Of a DNA stretch of 64,000 nt, positions 26,981-36,041 are shown piece by piece; position 1 is the stretch's first letter; every line of letters begins with the position of its first letter. A program made the translations under genes and the position numbers. The notes under the pieces were generated by a model. The model did not search any database and was not told the DNA's origin. It worked only from the letters and a program-made list of their open reading frames with translations. The stretch is from an uncultured Sphingobacteriales bacterium (GTDB lineage: Bacteria > Bacteroidota > Bacteroidia > Chitinophagales > Chitinophagaceae): positions 159,054-223,053 of the forward strand of contig CALKHN010000112.1 in assembly GCA_937991535.1 (NCBI GenBank), given 5' to 3'.

Positions 26981-29191
26981 ATGGACAAATTGTTCTATCT
27001 CGTGCCCGTTCTGGGGCTGCTCGGATTACTTTACACTTTTGTAAAATTCAATTGGGTTGTTAAACAGGATGCGGGCTCCGACCGTATGAAGGAAATCAGC
27101 AATTATATTGCAGAGGGTGCTATGGCTTTTTTAAAAGCCGAATGGAAGATATTAGGCTATTTCGTTGTTATTGTTGCCATCCTTTTGGGAGTTATGGCAC
27201 AGGCAAATCCCCACTCCCACTGGTCTATTGCTATTGCTTTTATTTTTGGAGCGGTATTCAGCGCTGTTGCGGGTTATATAGGTATGCGCATCGCTACTAA
27301 AAGCAATGTTCGCACCGCCCAGGCTGCTAAAACCAGCTTAAGCAAAGCCCTAAAGGTTTCGTTTACAGGAGGTTCGGTTATGGGCCTTGGTGTTGCAGGT
27401 TTAGCCGTGTTAGGGTTGGGAAGCTTATTCATTATTTTATACATGCATTTTGTAAGCGGCATTGCGCCGGGAACAACGGAATACAATCATGCCATGGTAA
27501 AGGCAATTGAAATACTCACAGGCTTCTCATTAGGCGCTGAAAGTATTGCGTTATTTGCCCGCGTAGGTGGTGGTATATATACAAAAGCCGCGGATGTAGG
27601 TGCAGACCTGGTAGGAAAAGTAGAAGCAGGTATTCCTGAAGACGATCCGCGTAACCCCGCAACCATTGCCGACAATGTTGGCGATAATGTAGGCGATGTG
27701 GCAGGTATGGGAGCCGATCTGTTCGGCTCATACGTGGCTACAGTGCTGGCAACCATGGTGTTGGGACAGGAGACGATTTCTGTTGACAATTTTGGAGGGA
27801 TGGCCCCAATACTGCTGCCTATGCTTATAGCTGCAGCCGGTATTATTTTTTCAATTATCGGTACCTGGTTCGTAAAGGTGAGTGATAATGCGGGAATCAA
27901 TACAGACAATGTTCAGAAAGCCCTGAATATGGGGAACTGGGGTTCTATCATACTCACAGCACTGGCTTCCATTGGATTGGTATATTATATTTTACCAGAA
28001 ACCATGTCGCTCCGCGGTCATGAATTCACCAAATGGGGTGTGTTGGGCGCTATTGGCGTAGGGCTTACAGTAGGAGCCTTAATGAGTATTATTACAGAAT
28101 ATTATACAGCTATGGGCAAAAGACCTGTACTGTCTATTATACGCCAGTCATCTACAGGTCATGCTACCAATGTAATTGGCGGGTTGGCTGTAGGAATGGA
28201 ATCTACGTTTCTGCCTATACTGGTTTTGGCGGGCGGTATTTGGGGCTCTCATGAGTTTGCCGGCTTATATGGTGTAGCCATTGCTGCAGCAGGTATGATG
28301 GCAACAACTGCTATGCAGTTGGCCATTGATGCATTTGGACCCATTGCCGATAATGCAGGCGGCATAGCGGAAATGTGCGAATTACCTAAAGAAGTACGTG
28401 AAAAAACAGATGTGCTGGACGCCGTTGGAAATACTACAGCTGCTACAGGCAAAGGCTTCGCTATAGCTTCAGCAGCTTTAACAGCACTTGCCCTTTTTGC
28501 AGCTTTTGTGGGTGTTGCCGGAATAGATGGTATTGATATTTACAATGCTACCGTATTAGCTGCTCTTTTTGTTGGAGGAATGATACCATTTATATTCTCC
28601 TCTCTTGCCATACGTGCTGTAGGTGAAGCAGCAATGAGCATGGTGGAAGAGGTTCGCCGCCAGTTTCGCACCATTCCGGGCATAATGGAAGGCAAAGGAA
28701 AACCTGAATATGATAAATGCGTAGCCATTTCTACGGAAGCTTCCATAAAAAAAATGATGCTGCCCGGCGCCATTGCCATTATTTCTCCGCTGATCATTGG
28801 CTTTTTGGCAGGTCCCGAAGCATTGGGGGGATTTTTAGCCGGCGCAACCGTAAGCGGTGTGCTGATGGGTATGTTTCAGAACAATGCCGGCGGCGCCTGG
28901 GATAATGCCAAAAAATCCTTTGAAAAAGGCGTAGAGATCAATGGTGAAATGTTTTACAAAAAATCTGAACCGCATAAAGCATCGGTTACCGGGGATACCG
29001 TGGGGGATCCGTTTAAGGATACTTCAGGTCCGTCTATGAACATTCTGATTAAACTGATGTCAATTGTTTCACTGGTAATAGCCCCTACACTGGCAGAAAT
29101 ATACAACACTAAAACAGCGCAGGTTACTAATGACGAAAAGCAGCCAACCGAACAACTGATTACAAAAAAAACAAGTCAGCTTATACCATAA
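26981..29191 (+). CDS. hppA: Membrane-bound ion-pumping pyrophosphatase
   Basis: A 736-residue integral membrane enzyme with about 16 hydrophobic segments that couples pyrophosphate hydrolysis to ion export. The hallmark substrate motif lies around residues 205-240 (GADLVGKVEAGIPEDDPRNP, then ATIADNVGDNVGDVAGMGAD). The second metal/PPi site is around ATTAMQLAIDAFGPIADNAG. The motif GNTTAATGKGFAI has Ala where K+-independent enzymes have Lys, so I assign it to the K+-dependent group. Whether it moves Na+, H+ or both is not decided here. Confidence 0.94.
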   Translation: MDKLFYLVPVLGLLGLLYTFVKFNWVVKQDAGSDRMKEISNYIAEGAMAFLKAEWKILGYFVVIVAILLGVMAQANPHSHWSIAIAFIFGAVFSAVAGYIGMRIATKSNVRTAQAAKTSLSKALKVSFTGGSVMGLGVAGLAVLGLGSLFIILYMHFVSGIAPGTTEYNHAMVKAIEILTGFSLGAESIALFARVGGGIYTKAADVGADLVGKVEAGIPEDDPRNPATIADNVGDNVGDVAGMGADLFGSYVATVLATMVLGQETISVDNFGGMAPILLPMLIAAAGIIFSIIGTWFVKVSDNAGINTDNVQKALNMGNWGSIILTALASIGLVYYILPETMSLRGHEFTKWGVLGAIGVGLTVGALMSIITEYYTAMGKRPVLSIIRQSSTGHATNVIGGLAVGMESTFLPILVLAGGIWGSHEFAGLYGVAIAAAGMMATTAMQLAIDAFGPIADNAGGIAEMCELPKEVREKTDVLDAVGNTTAATGKGFAIASAALTALALFAAFVGVAGIDGIDIYNATVLAALFVGGMIPFIFSSLAIRAVGEAAMSMVEEVRRQFRTIPGIMEGKGKPEYDKCVAISTEASIKKMMLPGAIAIISPLIIGFLAGPEALGGFLAGATVSGVLMGMFQNNAGGAWDNAKKSFEKGVEINGEMFYKKSEPHKASVTGDTVGDPFKDTSGPSMNILIKLMSIVSLVIAPTLAEIYNTKTAQVTNDEKQPTEQLITKKTSQLIP

Positions 29192-29629
29192 CAATTTCTT
29201 AGATGTCATGCAGCCAGGTTTTTCAGAAAAGCCTGGCTGTTTTGTTTAGGACTGCTTCTCCATAGCCTGCAAAACAAATAATTTACCATTCGGTAAAGTG
29301 AATATTAATTACTGATATTCAGGTTTATATGGAATTTTTAAAAAATCATATATTGTTTTTCAACCTTTATTGCCTCATTGTGCGTACTTATACTCAATAA
29401 TTTTCATAGAAATTTTACTGTCCTTTATCTTTGATTGAAGAAGATTAGTATCTTCACCATCTTTAGCAGCCCAACTACAATATCCTCTGTAAAAATACAC
29501 TCCTCTTCCTGTTTAAAACGCTTTAGTTTTTTCAGCAAATATGCTATTTCCTCTATCCCGCTGACTACCATATTAGTTCAATCCCACTTCAATAATTACA
29601 CTGATTTGTTATAACAAATATTTCTGTTC
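29192..29629. other. Spacer with hppA terminator and a possible minus-strand remnant
   Basis: After the terminator the 380 remaining bases are AT-rich. On the minus strand, bases 29500-29375 read as 41 coding-like codons ending in a stop (from VYFYRGYCSWAAKDGED to KIIEYKYAQ), and another frame from 29571 to 29425 reads 48 codons. The two overlap, so at most one reflects a former gene. Nothing else is seen. Confidence 0.4.
29211..29245 (+). terminator. Rho-independent terminator of hppA
   Basis: Arms CAGCCAGG (29211-29218) and CCTGGCTG (29232-29239), with an A/T-rich inner stem, are followed by TTTTGTTT. It lies 20 bp after the hppA stop codon. Confidence 0.85.
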
Positions 29630-31324
29630 ATGAAATCAATTCTACTTCTCTTTTTAGGCCTGGCAATTGTTGTGGATGGGATATCGCAAACATGGCAAAT
29701 TGGGCCGGCTACATGGTCGAATACTGTGGTAAATGATCCCGCAGGATATAATGAAACTTTCGTACAGGACAATGTTACGCGCAGTGAAAATGTTCGGTAC
29801 AACCATTACAGTCCTATCTTTAATGTTAGCAATAAGGGCTGGCTTAGCTATTTTAATACTTTCAATCCTTACGGGCGATCCACCAACAATACTGACTATT
29901 TTTTGTTCCAGGGCGAAAGTTTTATTCGCGGTGCGGAAGGTATAGCAATCTTTGATACGTTGCGATTAGATATTGGAACTGCTAATACCATGCACATAGA
30001 AAACAGCAACGGCGGTTATTTAATTTTAAACCCCACTGCATACCTGGGACAACCTCCGGGCGGTATTTCCATTTCCCGCGCCTTATATTTCAATAATGGT
30101 ATTACCACCACATTAAGAGACAAGCCGGTAAATGGCGCCATTGTATTTGTAAACAACGCGTTTTATTCCGGTGGTTTAACAGACGCCCAGCACGTGGATG
30201 GTTTTGTAAGTGAAATCAATTACGGGGGTAGCGATCAACTACCGGGGCATAACGGCGATTTTACCTTTCCCGTGGGTAATAGCAATGCTGTTTATCAACT
30301 AAGAAGACAGGGAGTTTTTGAAGATAATGATCACACGCTTACGGTAGGCTGGATTGATGGCGATCCGGGTGCTACACCCGATCCAACCCGAAATTCCGAT
30401 CCGGGCGTAGATCCTTTTAATCCCACCTCTCCAGCTTCAATATATCTACCTACAGGAATAGTTGGTGTGGCAAAAGCAGGTTTTTGGGACTGGCATTACC
30501 AGGATGCATCAATAACGCCTAACCCTAATGCTTACAACGGAAAGGGAATGACCAATGAGCAAACCATTACGGTTTCCATCCCTGATTTAAGCAATTACGC
30601 GGGTTTACAATCTACCGAACTTAGGTTATTAGGGTATGATCCTATTAATTTTATATGGCTTAATCTAAGTAGCAGCGCCGGCGCCTCCGGATTAACCAAA
30701 GGCTCTACTCTACAAGGCACTATTCCTGCAGGTCAGACAATTTCCGCACTGGCTATCGGCAGCACCAATAATGTGGTTCTGCCTGTAACCTTCAACGCCT
30801 TTACCGTTAAGGCAGATGGCTGCAAGACACTATTGGAATGGCAAACAGGCATGGAGCAAAACAACAGCCATTTTGTTGTTGAACGCAGTAGTAACGGAAA
30901 TGAATTTATCACTATTGGTCGCGTTGGCGCCGTAGGCAACAGCAATAGTCTGAATACTTACAGGTTCACCGATGAAGCTCCTGCCAATGGCATTAATTAC
31001 TACCGCATTACGCAGGTAGATTTTGACGGCAAACATTCCAGCACGGGTATAAAAGCAATACGAATACAATGCAGTGGAAATAAGGTTTCCTTAAAAGCCT
31101 ACCCCAACCCCGCTACTACCGAGGTAAACATTCAAAGTGGCAAAACGGTAGCACAGGTGAATGTAATAGCCACCAGCGGGCAAACGGTTATGAAATATGT
31201 ACCATCGCAAAACCAGGGCGGCACGTTCTCCCTGAATGTGCAACGCATTCAAAAAGGTATCTATTTATTACAGGTAATAAATAAGGATGGTACTGTTGAC
31301 GTAATTAAATTATTGAAACAATAA
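29630..31324 (+). CDS. T9SS-secreted protein with C-terminal sorting domain
   Basis: A 564-residue protein with signal peptide MKSILLLFLGLAIVVDGISQ. The body (about 20-385) is beta-rich with many Asn/Gly and no catalytic motif I recognise. A fibronectin-like segment follows (VTFNAFTVKADGCKTLLEWQ, then HFVVERSSNGNEF). The last 75 residues are a type A T9SS sorting domain (KAYPNPATTEVNIQ, then QRIQKGIYLLQVINKDG and a basic end KLLKQ). It should be exported through the outer membrane and attached to or released from the surface. Probable adhesin or surface structural protein; that role is inference. Confidence 0.85.
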   Translation: MKSILLLFLGLAIVVDGISQTWQIGPATWSNTVVNDPAGYNETFVQDNVTRSENVRYNHYSPIFNVSNKGWLSYFNTFNPYGRSTNNTDYFLFQGESFIRGAEGIAIFDTLRLDIGTANTMHIENSNGGYLILNPTAYLGQPPGGISISRALYFNNGITTTLRDKPVNGAIVFVNNAFYSGGLTDAQHVDGFVSEINYGGSDQLPGHNGDFTFPVGNSNAVYQLRRQGVFEDNDHTLTVGWIDGDPGATPDPTRNSDPGVDPFNPTSPASIYLPTGIVGVAKAGFWDWHYQDASITPNPNAYNGKGMTNEQTITVSIPDLSNYAGLQSTELRLLGYDPINFIWLNLSSSAGASGLTKGSTLQGTIPAGQTISALAIGSTNNVVLPVTFNAFTVKADGCKTLLEWQTGMEQNNSHFVVERSSNGNEFITIGRVGAVGNSNSLNTYRFTDEAPANGINYYRITQVDFDGKHSSTGIKAIRIQCSGNKVSLKAYPNPATTEVNIQSGKTVAQVNVIATSGQTVMKYVPSQNQGGTFSLNVQRIQKGIYLLQVINKDGTVDVIKLLKQ

Positions 31325-31344
31325 ACCAACTTCAATGTTGCATC

Positions 31345-31373
31345 AAAGGTGAAGGCATCTGCTTTCACCTTTT
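31345..31373 (+). terminator. Terminator after the T9SS protein gene
   Basis: Perfect 9-bp arms AAAGGTGAA (31345-31353) and TTCACCTTT (31364-31372) enclose a 10-nt loop and end in a short T run. It lies 21 bp after the stop codon. Confidence 0.7.
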
Positions 31374-31448
31374 CAATTACCAGCATCTGCCCGCTTCCAT
31401 CTTTGTTTTCTAAATTTTTCGTAAAAAATATTGCAATGTTTGTTTAGT

Positions 31449-31464
31449 TACGAATGAAATCGTA
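31449..31464. promoter_or_regulatory. BlaI-type operator 1
   Basis: TACGA-N6-TCGTA, a perfect dyad, 27 bp upstream of the blaI start. It has the architecture expected for a BlaI/MecI dimer site and lies just before its own gene, suggesting autorepression. Confidence 0.8.
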
Positions 31465-31471
31465 TATTCGA

Positions 31472-31487
31472 TACGAAAAAAATCGTA
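31472..31487. promoter_or_regulatory. BlaI-type operator 2
   Basis: A second identical-half-site dyad, TACGA-N6-TCGTA with an all-A spacer, ending 3 bp before the blaI ATG. The centres of the two operators are 23 bp apart, about two helical turns, so two repressor dimers could sit on the same DNA face and cover the promoter and start region. Confidence 0.8.
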
Positions 31488-31490
31488 GAC

Positions 31491-31871
31491 ATGGCGCAGC
31501 AAAAAGCAATACGACCCACCGAAAGCGAACTGGAAATATTACAAGTACTGTGGACTAAAGAAAATGCAACTGTAAGAGAAGTGCATGAAATTTTGTCTGC
31601 CAGTAAAGATGTGGGATATACTACCACTCTTAAGCTGCTGCAGATTATGCACGAAAAAGGGCTGGTGAGCAGGAACGACTCCTCCAAAACGCATATTTAT
31701 CAACCTGCAGTGAGCCGGGAAAAAACACAGAAACATTTTGTAGGCAAAATGATAGATAATCTTTTTTCGGGTTCCCCTGCCCAACTGGTAATGCAGGCTT
31801 TAGGCAATCATAAAACCAGTCCTGATGAACTGGAAGAGATACAAAAATTACTTAACGCGCTGAAAAAGTAA
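31491..31871 (+). CDS. blaI: BlaI/MecI-family repressor
   Basis: A 126-residue winged-helix repressor: RPTESELEILQVLWTKENAT and VGYTTTLKLLQIMHEKGLVS form the DNA-binding domain, and the C-terminal helices (FVGKMIDNLFSGSPAQLVMQ) make the dimer interface with the protease-sensitive region. It is immediately preceded by two dyads and followed 15 bp later by the M56 sensor gene, so the pair forms a BlaI-BlaR1-type regulatory switch. Confidence 0.92.
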   Translation: MAQQKAIRPTESELEILQVLWTKENATVREVHEILSASKDVGYTTTLKLLQIMHEKGLVSRNDSSKTHIYQPAVSREKTQKHFVGKMIDNLFSGSPAQLVMQALGNHKTSPDELEEIQKLLNALKK

Positions 31872-31886
31872 TATAAAAGCGTTTCA

Positions 31887-33794
31887 ATGACTGCCATATA
31901 TCAATCATCATTTTTAATTGCCCTGGGGTGGACAATAGCTGCCAGTATATGGCAATCGGCATTACTGTGGATGATTTACCAGGCAATATGCAGTATAAAC
32001 CGCAGCATATCACCTGCACGAAAACATTCAGCCGCCTTCCTGTTGCTATTGGGGTCCTTTGGCTGGTTTTGTATAACGCTGGTCGCTAACTATAGTGAAG
32101 CAATAAAGTTGAACACACAACTAACCGGATTAACAAAAAGTACAACTGCCGGAGCACCCGTGGCCTATTCCCCCGATATTCTTTTTTCTTACAACGGGTT
32201 AACAGATCTGGCCAATCAGTATCTTCCATATATTTCAGCAGCATATCTTGTGGTATTGCTATTGCTCCTGGTAAAATTAATAAACGCTTATTTGTATTCG
32301 AAGCAGCTCAAAACAAAAGGCCTGCTCCAAATAGATGAATACTGGATTACCCTGGTAAACAATTATGCCCAAAAAATTGGGATTGTAAAACATGTGCAGA
32401 TACATCTCAGCCAATATATCAGTGTTCCGGCTACTTTAAACTTTTTTAAACCCGTTATTCTGCTTCCATTAGCAGCGTTTAACCGCCTTACCACACAACA
32501 GGTGGAATCGGTGATTTTACATGAGCTCGCGCATATTAAGCGCAATGATTACCTTATTAATATTATTGTATCGGTAATTGAAACTGTACTTTTCTTTAAT
32601 CCATTTGTTCATCTTTTAGGGAAAGCCCTGAAAAAAGAAAGGGAGCATTGTTGTGATGATTTTGTGCTGCAGCACCGCTTCGATCCGCATAGCTATGCTT
32701 CAGCCCTGCTGTCGCTGGAGCAACTGAGGATGGGAATACAACCAATGGCCATGGCTGCAACCGGAAAAAACAGCCACCAATTGCTTGGCCGAATAAAAAG
32801 AATAATGAATGTAAGCACTACACATTTTAATTACGGGCAAAAACTATTTGCACTTGTTTTAATGGCTTCTATAATGATTTTCATGGCCTGGCTTTCGCCG
32901 CCTTCTTCACCAAACAACGGAACAACCATGGCAGAAGAAGTTTCTAACGATGAAGTAAGACTGAAAGACCGGCACCCCGGTGTTGCACCATACATAACTA
33001 TTAATAGAACAACCCACTCATCAAAGCGCGTAAAAGAAATAGCCGGCGCAAACCATAAAAAGAACAATAAAGCTGCTTCACCTTTCTTAAAAAATCAGAA
33101 TGATCTGCCTGCATTGGCAGTTAAATCATTGCCATTGCCAATACCTGCAAATCCCCCGCTGCCCCCGGTAGCTCCTCCACCACCTCCTCCGGCCAAAGAA
33201 AACAAGCCTGGGATAACGACCTCACCATCTTCCACTGAGCTGAACCAGTACTTTTCGCTTTATTTTACAAACAACGATGCCAAATGGAATACCCAGGAAT
33301 GGTTGAATGCATATTTAAACCAGAAAGACCAATTAAACAACCAAATATCATTAAATGATCTTACATTACTTATGGATGCTTCTCAAATAAAACTCCTTCA
33401 TAAGCATGCTGATTTTTTATTTTTTAACCCCCCGAAAAAAAACCTGCCTGATATAAAAAAGATATTTACTGAACAGAAATTAAAATTAGACAGTATAAGA
33501 AAAGCATCTGTTGAACTGGCTGAAAAGCAAAAAGAAATATGGTTAGAACAGATAAAAGAAAAAAGCACAACTGTCGAAAACGAGGCGCCGGTAGTATATG
33601 AAATTATCGTACACATTGACAATAGCAGACCGCTCCAGCGGACCAGGGTAAAACGCCTCCAGCAAAATGCGTCGGTGATCCTGCCTTCAAAAATGGCAGT
33701 GAGTGAAGGAAAAAAGAATAACACAGCTTTCCGAAAAGGCGTATCGGCATTTACGATTGCGGAACGCCGGCAAAGGATGGTGGTCTCACTATAA
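31887..33794 (+). CDS. BlaR1-like M56 membrane metallopeptidase
   Basis: A 635-residue protein with four hydrophobic segments in the first 330 residues and the zinc protease motif HELAH at residues 212-216, followed by the third-ligand region EREHCCDDFVL. The C-terminal part is not a penicillin-binding domain: it has a Pro-rich stretch (about residues 415-435, PLPPVAPPPPPPAKE) and a charged helical tail. It therefore probably senses a different envelope signal and cleaves BlaI. The end ENEAPVVYEIIVHIDN resembles no known sensor. Confidence 0.87.
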   Translation: MTAIYQSSFLIALGWTIAASIWQSALLWMIYQAICSINRSISPARKHSAAFLLLLGSFGWFCITLVANYSEAIKLNTQLTGLTKSTTAGAPVAYSPDILFSYNGLTDLANQYLPYISAAYLVVLLLLLVKLINAYLYSKQLKTKGLLQIDEYWITLVNNYAQKIGIVKHVQIHLSQYISVPATLNFFKPVILLPLAAFNRLTTQQVESVILHELAHIKRNDYLINIIVSVIETVLFFNPFVHLLGKALKKEREHCCDDFVLQHRFDPHSYASALLSLEQLRMGIQPMAMAATGKNSHQLLGRIKRIMNVSTTHFNYGQKLFALVLMASIMIFMAWLSPPSSPNNGTTMAEEVSNDEVRLKDRHPGVAPYITINRTTHSSKRVKEIAGANHKKNNKAASPFLKNQNDLPALAVKSLPLPIPANPPLPPVAPPPPPPAKENKPGITTSPSSTELNQYFSLYFTNNDAKWNTQEWLNAYLNQKDQLNNQISLNDLTLLMDASQIKLLHKHADFLFFNPPKKNLPDIKKIFTEQKLKLDSIRKASVELAEKQKEIWLEQIKEKSTTVENEAPVVYEIIVHIDNSRPLQRTRVKRLQQNASVILPSKMAVSEGKKNNTAFRKGVSAFTIAERRQRMVVSL

Positions 33795-33849
33795 AGCAGG
33801 CTGGCAGGCTGATCAGTTGCAGGACATTAAAACAAACAACCTTCGAGAC

Positions 33850-33948
33850 ATGAATAAAAATATTTTCCTGTCCTGCTTTATCATTTCATTATTTTTTATT
33901 TCCTGCAATTCAGAAAGAAGTTTTTTTATTCTGCTGTGCGTCTCCTGA
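33850..33948 (+). pseudogene. Truncated lipoprotein gene start
   Basis: Thirty-two codons encode a typical lipoprotein leader, MNKNIFLSCFIISLFFISC, then NSERSFF, after which the frame enters the tandem palindromic repeat that supplies the stop codon (33946-33948). The most likely history is a lipoprotein gene cut off by arrival of the repeat. A genuine tiny lipoprotein is less likely because the last residues are encoded by repeat DNA. Confidence 0.6.
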
Positions 33949-34026
33949 CTTCGCAACTGCTATGTTCTCCGGAGACTTAGTCTCCGCCACATAAAGAAAT
34001 AACATCAATAAGTTTTCAACCACTTA
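33929..34026. repeat. Palindromic repeat unit 1 of a tandem pair
   Basis: A 98-bp unit containing TCTCCTGACTTCGCA, then GGAGACTTAGTCTCCGCCAC, ending TAACATCAATAAGTTTTCAA and CCACTTA. It is nearly identical to the next unit but lacks the AAG in the first hairpin arm. Confidence 0.9.
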
Positions 34027-34128
34027 TTCCGCTGTGCGAAGTCTCCTGACTTCGCACTTATTATGTTCTACGGAGACTTAGTCTCCGCTACATAAAAGAA
34101 ATAACATCAATAAGTTTTCAACCACTTA
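34027..34128. repeat. Palindromic repeat unit 2 of a tandem pair
   Basis: A 102-bp unit with two perfect hairpins: GTGCGAAGTC (34034-34043) with GACTTCGCAC (34048-34057), and CGGAGAC (34071-34077) with GTCTCCG (34081-34087). Its last three bases are the stop codon of the symporter gene on the minus strand. Placed between convergent genes, it could act as a bidirectional terminator. The paired-hairpin form resembles REP elements. Confidence 0.9.
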
Positions 34129-35736
34129 CCAGAATCTCCAGTAAATATAACACCAGGCTATTGCATACAATGCCAGCCATAGTTTAATGCTTTGCCACCA
34201 GAGTCTTTTTTTTATACCTTCTTCCACTTCCAAAGTGGTAAGCCAGGAGCGCCGCCATAAAAAAGGCTTTACCTGCTCCTTTGCTGGCGGCGTTGTGTTC
34301 AGTGAAACTATCGCGATCAGCAGCATGGTCAGTACCTGCGCTATGGCTCCAACATATAACCAATGAAGATGAATATCTGCAGCTAATAAAGAAACGGCGA
34401 GCGCTATCTGAATAAAAACACCTCCAATTAGCCCTGCAATTGCTCCGGCATAGCTCGTCCTTCTCCAAAAAATACCCATCAGCAATACAGAGATAAACGG
34501 AGTAGCCATATAAGTAACCCCGGTTTGAAAATATTTGAACAGCCCGATACTGCCCACCAAAGGGGCTATCAGTGATGATAGTAATAATGCTGCACCTCCG
34601 GAAAACTGTCCGGTAATGATCAGTTCCCTGTCTTTAGCATTTTTACGAATGAATTTTTTGTATACATCCAATGAGAAAATGGTAGCAATTGAATTGGATA
34701 ATGCGCTAACGGTAGACATTACCGCTGCAAAAAAACCAGCCAGTATAACACCTTTCAATCCTGATGGAGCAAAAAGTTCCAGCGCTACCGGAAATGCGCG
34801 ATCCTGGTTATCGGGCAATAAGGAAGGTCCCTGCTGCATTACATCTAACCAGTGGTATACGATCAAGCCCAACAGACAGGTTACCAATGGCCGGATAATA
34901 TTAATGAACCCCGAAAAAATAAGTCCCATCATTCCGTCCCAGGTACTTCGGGCGGAAAGAATGCGCTGGATCATAACCTGGTTGGATGACTGGTAAAATA
35001 AAAATACGCCAAATGATGCAAGAATAAGCCCGGCGAATGGCGCTTCGGGATCACCAGGCGGCTGATAAAGGTGAAACCGTTCGGGAGCCGCAGCAACCAT
35101 TGCATCCCAGCCTCCGGGTATTTTATCCAGCGCCACAAAGTAAAATATCACTCCTCCTCCTATCAGCATCACACACTGAATGGCATCCGTCCACATTACA
35201 GAGCTCAATCCGCCCAATAATGTATAACTGGCTGTAATGAGCACGATGCCCGCCATCACATATCCCTGGTTCCACCCGGTTAATTCACTGAGCGTAATAC
35301 TTCCCCCATATATAACCGGTGGAAGAAAAACAAAAACATAACCGATCAGTATTACAAAACTGTAAATAGCACCACAGGCCGGACCGAAACGGCGATTTAA
35401 TAACTCAGGCACCGTCATTATTTTATTCCGCAAATACAGGGGAATAAAAAAGATCATCATCAATAAATATGTAGGCAAAGCCCACCATTCCCAGTTGGCA
35501 ATCGCCAATCCTCCTTTATAAGTAGCGCCAATCGTTCCTACAATTTGTTCGCTCGACACAGAGGTAGATACAAACGCGGCCCCGATAAGGTACCAGGGCA
35601 TATTTCCCGATGCGAGGAAATATCCTTCGGTGGTTCGCTTTATCTTGCGTGCTGCCATCAACCCAATAATAACCACCAGCAATGTTTCTCCAACGATGAT
35701 CAGTATGTCTAACAACGAAAGATGAAAATTCTCCAT
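34126..35736 (-). CDS. Sodium/solute symporter (SSS family)
   Basis: A 536-residue inner-membrane protein with about 13 hydrophobic segments. Family signatures include TTEGYFLASGNMPWYLIGAA, FVSTSVSSEQIVGTIGATYK near the first sodium-site segment, and FFAAVMSTVSALSNSIATIF in the core. This subgroup often takes up sugars or sugar acids with sodium. It lies downstream of the catabolic operon on the same strand, separated by a 305-bp spacer, and is the likely importer for the released monosaccharide or its acid. Confidence 0.9.
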   Translation of the reverse strand: MENFHLSLLDILIIVGETLLVVIIGLMAARKIKRTTEGYFLASGNMPWYLIGAAFVSTSVSSEQIVGTIGATYKGGLAIANWEWWALPTYLLMMIFFIPLYLRNKIMTVPELLNRRFGPACGAIYSFVILIGYVFVFLPPVIYGGSITLSELTGWNQGYVMAGIVLITASYTLLGGLSSVMWTDAIQCVMLIGGGVIFYFVALDKIPGGWDAMVAAAPERFHLYQPPGDPEAPFAGLILASFGVFLFYQSSNQVMIQRILSARSTWDGMMGLIFSGFINIIRPLVTCLLGLIVYHWLDVMQQGPSLLPDNQDRAFPVALELFAPSGLKGVILAGFFAAVMSTVSALSNSIATIFSLDVYKKFIRKNAKDRELIITGQFSGGAALLLSSLIAPLVGSIGLFKYFQTGVTYMATPFISVLLMGIFWRRTSYAGAIAGLIGGVFIQIALAVSLLAADIHLHWLYVGAIAQVLTMLLIAIVSLNTTPPAKEQVKPFLWRRSWLTTLEVEEGIKKRLWWQSIKLWLALYAIAWCYIYWRFW

Positions 35737-36041
35737 AAGAATACTGATAAGTCATTTAAATATTTCCTGGTGCTTGTTATTTTCAACACATAGGCACAAT
35801 AGGGTCATTAGGAAAACACAGCGCTATATAAAACTATGCATACCCATGTTTCTATGCTTCTGTGCTAAATATTCAGAAACAATAACAAACTGGTTTTTAT
35901 ATCCGAACATTCAAAATTTACTTTATTATCCCTTTTTTGTTAAAGGTGACTCAAAAAGAGAAAAACCTTTCACTTTTGACCTCTCACTTTTGACTAAACA
36001 TACGTCGCTTAAATCAACGCTGCATTCGTTACCTGCATCCG
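35737..36041. repeat. Spacer of repeated words
   Basis: This 305-base spacer contains ACACATAGGCACAATAGGGT and ATGTTTCTATGCTTCTGTGC words (35785-35870), then CTTTCACTTTTGACCTCTCA and CTTTTGAC (35968-35998). No gene is seen. It should contain the promoter of the symporter gene. Confidence 0.6.

Noticed and set aside
33929..34128. CRISPR array
   Set aside because: There are only two long units with internal hairpins, no spacers of uniform length and no cas genes.
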